From an uncultured Flavobacteriaceae bacterium (GTDB lineage Bacteria; Bacteroidota; Bacteroidia; Flavobacteriales; Flavobacteriaceae), in NCBI GenBank assembly GCA_905182575.1, contig CAJJCA010000018.1, forward strand, positions 62,001 to 126,000: 64,000 nucleotides of DNA, given 5' to 3'. Of the stretch, positions 58,902 to 64,000 are shown one piece after another. Positions within the stretch are counted from its first letter, which is position 1, and every line of letters starts with the position of its first letter. The notes under the pieces were generated by a model. It had not been told where the DNA came from. It saw nothing but the letters and a program-made list of their open reading frames with translations, and searched no databases. The position numbers were made by a program, and so were the translations under genes.

Positions 58902-61900
58902 ATGAAACAAAAAATCAAACAAACATTAATGGTCATTTGCTTTTTATTAAGTGGAGTCATTTTTGCACAAGTGAAAACGGTCAACGGAACCGTCACTGAT
59001 TCTGATGGAGTTCCTCTTCCAGGGGCCTCTATCGTGTTAACTGAAACTAATGAAGGTGCTACTACTGATTTTGATGGAAATTTTTCTATTTCTGCTCAAG
59101 AAGGAGCTACCGTTGAATTCAGTTATGTTGGTTATGAAAGCCAACAAGTTGTTGTTGGAGAAGGCTCAACTATTAATGTCACTCTTGTTCAGGGTAATGC
59201 TCTTGACGAGATCGTTGTTACCGCTTTGGGGATCAAAAGGGCAGAAAAAACCCTTGCTTACGCAACTCAAACTGTTAAATCTGAAGATTTAGCTCAAGCT
59301 AGGGATATCAGCGTTGCTAACAGTTTAACTGGTCGTGCTGCTGGTAGTTGAGAGTCACGTAAAAGTTCCTCAGGTGCTGGGGGTTCAACTAGAATCGTCC
59401 TCAGGGGTAATAAATCTTTGAGTGGTGACAGCCAACCCCTTATTGTAATTGATGGTGTCCCGATTGTTAATAATCGAAGTAGCCAGCCTGGCACATGGGG
59501 TGGATCTGACGGAGGTGATGGTCTTTCTCAAATCAATCCAGATGATATAGAAAGTATTAATATCTTGAAAGGTGCAAATGCTTCTGTACTATATGGAAGT
59601 CAAGGAGCTAATGGAGTAATTTTAATAACAACTAAATCAGGTAAAGCGGGTAAAACAAAAGTTGAAGTTTCGATCGACACAGGTTTCTCCGAAATAACTA
59701 GAAAACTTGATTTTGTAAATGCAAGTGAATACTTAACGTTGGCTCCTAAACAGGAAACTATGGTCAATTTTGTTGATGATTTTTTCCAAACTGGAGCAAA
59801 CTACGTGAATTCTGTTTCCGTTAGTGGTGGAGGAAAAAAGACAAAAGCATATTTTTCCTATTATAATACCACTTCGACTGGTATCATGGAAAATTTTAAA
59901 TATCAAAAAAATAATGTTTCATTTAAACAATCAACTAAGTTTTTTGATGATAAAATGACGATTTCCTCAAATATTCTTTTAACAGATGAAACTACTGATA
60001 ATAGGGCACCTGCTGGATATTACTTGAATCCATTGACTGCGCTCTACATGCATCCTAGAGAAAGAAATTTCAGTGATTTTGAAAACTATCAAACCTTGGG
60101 ATCGGATGGTGTAATGCAACAAAATTTCCCTTTCAATTATCACTTTTTATCTAATCCATATTGGATAATGAACAATCAGCCTAGTGAAGATAAAATCAAA
60201 AGAGCTATTTCAAGCATGAAATTTCATATGAAATAAATGATAAAATGACCTTCCAAGCTAGGGCTAGTTATGATTTTTCGAGTAAGTCAAACGAACAAAG
60301 ACATGCTGCTAATTCCAACCCAACTAACGTTTCTCCTAACGGAAAGTGGGAGTACCAAAAGTTTACGGATGAATTATTTTACACAGATGCTATCTTAACT
60401 TACAATGAGAATATCACAGAAGATATATCTGTTAATGCTATTATCGGTGCCTCTCTTCAAAAAACCACCTTTGGTGATGGAGTCTCAGTTAATACAGGGG
60501 ATCCCGGACTATTCTATGCCAATGAATTCAATTTCCAAAATGTTCATACTACCAATCAGATTAAATCCACTTTGAGTAGTAGAGTTGAGAAACAAGCTTT
60601 ATTTGGTAATTTTGTTATTGGATATAAGGATGCAATATTTTTAGACGTTGCAGGTAGAAATGATTACGCTTCGACTTTAGCTATGACTGGTAATGAATCT
60701 TATTTTTATCCTTCTTATGGTTTGTCGGCAATAATTTCTGAATTAGTTACCTTACCTGAAGTTATAAGTTTCGCAAAATTAAGAGTCTCTGCTGCTTCTG
60801 TTGGTAATGAAGTTCCTTATAATAAAATCAACCCTCAAAATACTGTAAATGCAGCGGGTGGTGTTGTAAGGAATACTCAAAAACCATTTACAGACCTAAA
60901 CCCAGAGATGATCGAAACAACAGAATTTGGTTTGGACCTCAGGTTATTTAATAATAGAGTAGGTATTGATATCGCTATTTATGATATTACAAGTACAGAC
61001 CAATTCTTGAGTCTTACTGCACCATCAGGTTCTGGATATACTACATATTTTGTAAATGCCGGTAAAATAACTAACAATGGTGTTGAAGTTAGTCTTAGAG
61101 GAGATGTTGTAGAAAAACCTAATTTTACGTGGTCAACTATTGTTAATATTGCTCAAAATAAAAACAAAATTGTTGAAATTCACCCTGATTTAAATAACCT
61201 ATCCACTGGAGCTGGGGAAGGATTTGGTTCAAGATTGGTTGCAGGCGGATCTATTGGAGATTTTTATGTGAGTAGATTTGATAGAGATGCTCAAGGCAGA
61301 ATCAAAATGAGCGATAAAGGAGAGCCATTAAAATTAAATGACACTGCGGCTCCTGAAAATCTTGCTGGTAATGCTGAGCCTAAGGTTAGTGTTGGTTGGT
61401 CCAATAACTTCACTTTCGGTGATAAGCTTTCGGCTGGATTTATTATCAACGGTAAATTTGGAGGAAAGGTTTTTTCAAAAACTGAAATGATGTTGAATGG
61501 ATCCGGTACCTCTTTAAGGTCCGGTTTAGACAGAGATAATGGTGGTGTTCCAATTAATGGAGTTGATACAAGCGGAAATCCTGTAACTACTGCTGATCCT
61601 GCAGTATGGTATTCCAATAATGGTATTGGAGATCGTAACGGGATTAGTGAGCCATATGTATATGATAGAACTAATATAAGACTGACCCAATTATCAATAG
61701 CTTATAAAATTGATACTACTTCTTTGGGTCTTCCTGTTGAGGCCGCTACACTTTCATTAATTGGTAACAATTTGTTGTATACTGCTAAAGCACCTTTTGA
61801 TCCAGAATTATCAATGAATACTGGTCGTAGTATTCAAGGTTTAGATAATTTCAACCTTCCTTCAACTAGGACTTTTGGTATGAACTTAAGATTAATATTT

Positions 61901-61903
61901 TAA
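58902..61903 (+). CDS. susC: SusC/RagA-type TonB-dependent receptor (internal stop and frameshift)
   Basis: Outer-membrane importer of about 1000 residues. A signal ends IFAQ. A carboxypeptidase-regulatory-like domain (TVNGTVTDSDGVPLPGASIV) follows, then a TonB-box-like DEIVVTALG and a plug domain with GGSTRIVLRGNKSL and PLIVIDGVPIVNNRSSQ. The barrel ends in STRTFGMNLRLIF. Two breaks are seen: an in-frame TGA at 59349-59351 within the plug (frame unchanged on both sides) and a frameshift near 60225 (one T lost in KFHYEINDKM). The gene is otherwise complete and is followed 11 bases later by susD. Confidence 0.93.
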
Positions 61904-61914
61904 AAAATTAAAAG

Positions 61915-63492
61915 ATGTATAAAAAAATAAATTACTTATTACTAGCTTTTGGATTAGTATTTTTTAATGCCTGTACTGATGATTTTGCAGAGCTAAATAC
62001 AAATCCTAATCAGATTACTTCTGAATCATTAAAGCAAAACAAAAATCATATTGGGGCATACTACGCATCTATGATATCACCCTTAATTGGTGATCAAATC
62101 GAACATAATTTGATGAACGATTCGTTTGTAAGACATCTTGCTACTCCAACTCCATTTGTTGGTAGGATTAACAACACTACTTACGTACCTAGTTGGAATA
62201 ATCCATACATGAGTAACATGTACAGTAAAGTTATGTCTCCAGCAAAACAAGTTATTGAAATTGCTGAAGCAGATGGAGAAGATATGTTTGTCCAATGGGC
62301 TAAGCTCCTTCAGGTTACTGCAATGTCAAGAGTAACTGCCATACATGGGCCAATAATTTATTCTAAATATGGTACTTCAGGAGATGTTCCATATGATAGT
62401 GAGCCGGACCTTTATAATAACTTTTTCACTGATTTAGATGCAATTGTTTCTACTTTTTCTGCAAATACAGATTATGTTCAATTTAAAAAATTTGATGCCA
62501 TTTACAGATTATAGATAATTTATCTATTAATGATGTATTTAAGATTACAGTTGGCAATGAGACTTGTTAATGTAAATCCTGCTTTAGCAAAAACACAAGC
62601 AGAGAAAGCAATAAGTAATGCTGGAGGTTTAATTACAACAAATGATCAAAATTTTGACCTATTCCTTTATGGAGGTATTTACAAAGAATCACGTATTTGT
62701 TTTTCTTGGAGTGATACCCGTATGAGTGCTACCATGGAGTCTATCCTGGGAGGATATGAAGATCCAAGAGTATCAGCTTACTTTGAACCAGTTACTGATG
62801 CGTCGTTGGTAGCTGATCATCCCAACTTCCCTTATAAGGGAATTAGAAATGGAGCAACAATGTTGGCTAAGGATACTCGAATTGTGATGTCAACTATTAG
62901 TGAAGACTTCAAAACAGTAACAAAACGAAGATTCTTTGATGCTGCTGAAGTCCACTTTATGTTAGCTGAAGGAGTACTTAGAGGCTGGAACATTTCGGGT
63001 ACTGCTAAAGCTCACTACGAAATGGGTGTTAATGCCTCCTTTGATTATTGGGGTGTTGGTGGAGCTACTGCTTATTTAGCTGATAATACAAAAACTCCAC
63101 TTGATTATGACGATACTACAGTAACAGGTGCGACTAACGACTTTGTGTCTAGAATAACAGCTACGGTTGCTTGGGATGAGGCTGGAACTAATGAAGAAAA
63201 GCTTGAAAAAATCATGACTCAGAAATGGATTGCTGCATATGGAAATACTATAGAAGCATGGGTTGACCACAGAAGAACAGGTTATCCTAAACTTCCTTAC
63301 AACTACCAAAACAGTAGTAAGTCTGACACTGGACTTATTCCAACTGATGGGTTTATCAAGAGGATGTTATTTAATCAAAATGAGCGAACTAACAACCCAA
63401 CAGGATACGCTGGGGGCGTTCAAGCTCTTGGGGCTGGCGGGGATTTAGTTAGTACACGTTTGTATTGGGATATTGAAGGACCTAACTTCTAA
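61915..63492 (+). CDS. susD: SusD/RagB-like nutrient-binding outer-membrane lipoprotein, frameshifted
   Basis: Surface lipoprotein that closes over SusC and holds substrate. The signal ends FNAC followed by TDDFAELNTNPNQIT, typical of the SusD-like_2 branch. The C-terminal frame has LRLQLAMRLVNVNPALAKTQ, FFDAAEVHFMLAEGVLRGW and EKIMTQKWIAAYGNTIEAWV, the conserved helices of the family. Around 62505-62550 the sequence between KKFDAIY and LRLQLAM is garbled, with a stop, so more than one base has changed there. The joined length is about 520 residues. Confidence 0.9.
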
Positions 63493-63519
63493 AAAATATT
63501 TCAAACTAAGTGAAAATAA

Positions 63520-63527
63520 TATATTTG
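63520..63527 (+). promoter_or_regulatory. -7 element TATATTTG after susD
   Basis: Matches TAnnTTTG and lies 63 bases before the start of the VCBS lipoprotein gene, suggesting that gene has its own promoter. Confidence 0.35.
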
Positions 63528-63590
63528 CAATCAGCATTGATCCAAATATCTTAGTTTTTAACATTGTAGGAAAAAACTGATTTACAACAG

Positions 63591-64000
63591 ATGCATCTTT
63601 ATTAAAAACTGTATTTAGTTTATCACTTATATTCTTTATTTCCTGTACTCCCTCCAGTGACAAAATGTTTACATTAATGCCTTCTAACTTTACGGGAATA
63701 AAATGATAATGGTTTTTTTAAAGATGTAAGTAAAAAAGTAGGATTAGTTGGCAATGGTATCGGTTATGGTTTAAGTGCATCCGTTGGTGATATAAATAAT
63801 GATGGTTGGCCCGATATTTATGTTTGTAATGATTATATAGAACACGACTACCTATATGTAAATAATCAAAATGGTACTTTTTCTGAAATCAGCATTGTAA
63901 TTCGATGAATCCTATGATTTTGATAATGATGGGTATGCAGATATTGTATCTGGTGGAGTAATTTTATATGGTAATGGAGATCTTACTTTTACTATCTCTA
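63591..64000 (+). pseudogene. VCBS/FG-GAP repeat lipoprotein, fragmentary, runs off the window
   Basis: Pieces of a large surface lipoprotein are present in different frames. First is a lipoprotein start (KTVFSLSLIFFISC then DKMFTLMPSNFTGIK), then FFKDVSKKVGLVGNGIGYGL with ASVGDINNDGWPDIYVCNDY and LYVNNQNGTFSEI, and last YDFDNDGYADIVSGG. The latter two are FG-GAP/VCBS calcium-binding repeats. Compared with the family, the stretch between the lipoprotein start and the first full repeat is missing, as is a stretch after GTFSEI, so there are deletions as well as frameshifts. Such proteins commonly follow SusC/SusD in flavobacteria. The ATG at 63591 is the best start candidate. Confidence 0.6.

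Noticed and set aside
59349-59351. TGA in susC as a selenocysteine codon, suggested by the nearby SelA-like gene
   Set aside because: The SelA-like protein has an export signal and belongs to the ammonia-lyase-like branch. No SelB, SelC or SECIS-like hairpin is seen, and SusC plugs have no Sec.

Overview
The window is AT-rich chromosomal DNA of a flavobacterium (Bacteroidota, Flavobacteriia), most likely marine. The evidence is a SusC/SusD pair, an alternative complex III (ActABCDEF) directly followed by a cytochrome c oxidase operon, many lipoprotein signals, no Shine-Dalgarno sequences, and promoters of the Bacteroidota form TTTG-N19-TAnnTTTG that often lie within a few bases of the start codon. 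About half of the larger genes, including the essential glyS, nusA and infB, are broken by one to three frameshifts that often look like one-base run-length changes. I read most of these as sequence errors and annotate such genes as single CDSs with approximate break points.

Layout. 1-11.6 kb: end of hemB, a serine hydrolase, a double-ATPase peptide ABC protein, a glycerophosphodiesterase, an aldo/keto reductase, an OmpA-type lipoprotein, xth, glyS, comF and an Ig-like lipoprotein. 11.6-19.8 kb: a complete assimilatory sulfate reduction operon on the minus strand (ferredoxin/flavodoxin-NADP reductase, siroheme enzymes, sulfite reductase with a HEPN-like tail, CysN, CysD, APS-type CysH, DUF2061). 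It is divergent from an Rrf2 regulator, and the shared promoter region holds a perfect 9-7-9 inverted repeat. 19.8-24.9 kb: a ChlI-like AAA/VWA pair and a diheme cytochrome with its parallel beta-helix partner. 25.0-29.6 kb: rimP-nusA-infB behind a promoter, a 14-codon micro-ORF and an intrinsic-terminator-like hairpin. 29.6-41.4 kb: a SPOR protein, then the electron-transfer operon actABCDEF-coxB-coxA, closed by a 38-bp perfect palindrome.

41.4-45.4 kb: a truncated porin remnant, ruvB, queG and a vanadium haloperoxidase-family lipoprotein. 45.4-54.7 kb: a long, tightly packed minus-strand gene set in which nearly every product carries an export or lipoprotein signal: a serine hydrolase, two RidA proteins, a SelA-like PLP enzyme with a Tat-like leader, an RraA-like protein, a BASS transporter, an amidohydrolase of the COG3964 kind, a sorbosone-dehydrogenase-like protein fused to cytochrome c, and a CBM9-like lipoprotein. 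54.8-64 kb: an SMP-30-like lactonase, a large DUF5107/TPR protein, SusC, SusD and a damaged VCBS/FG-GAP lipoprotein gene.

Inference: the 45-64 kb region looks like a nutrient-use locus in which SusC/SusD import a substrate across the outer membrane and most of the chemistry (amide cleavage, PLP-dependent elimination, imine clearance, oxidation, lactone hydrolysis) takes place in the periplasm before a BASS carrier moves a product inward. That arrangement, and the nusA-operon leader, are the two parts most worth following up.
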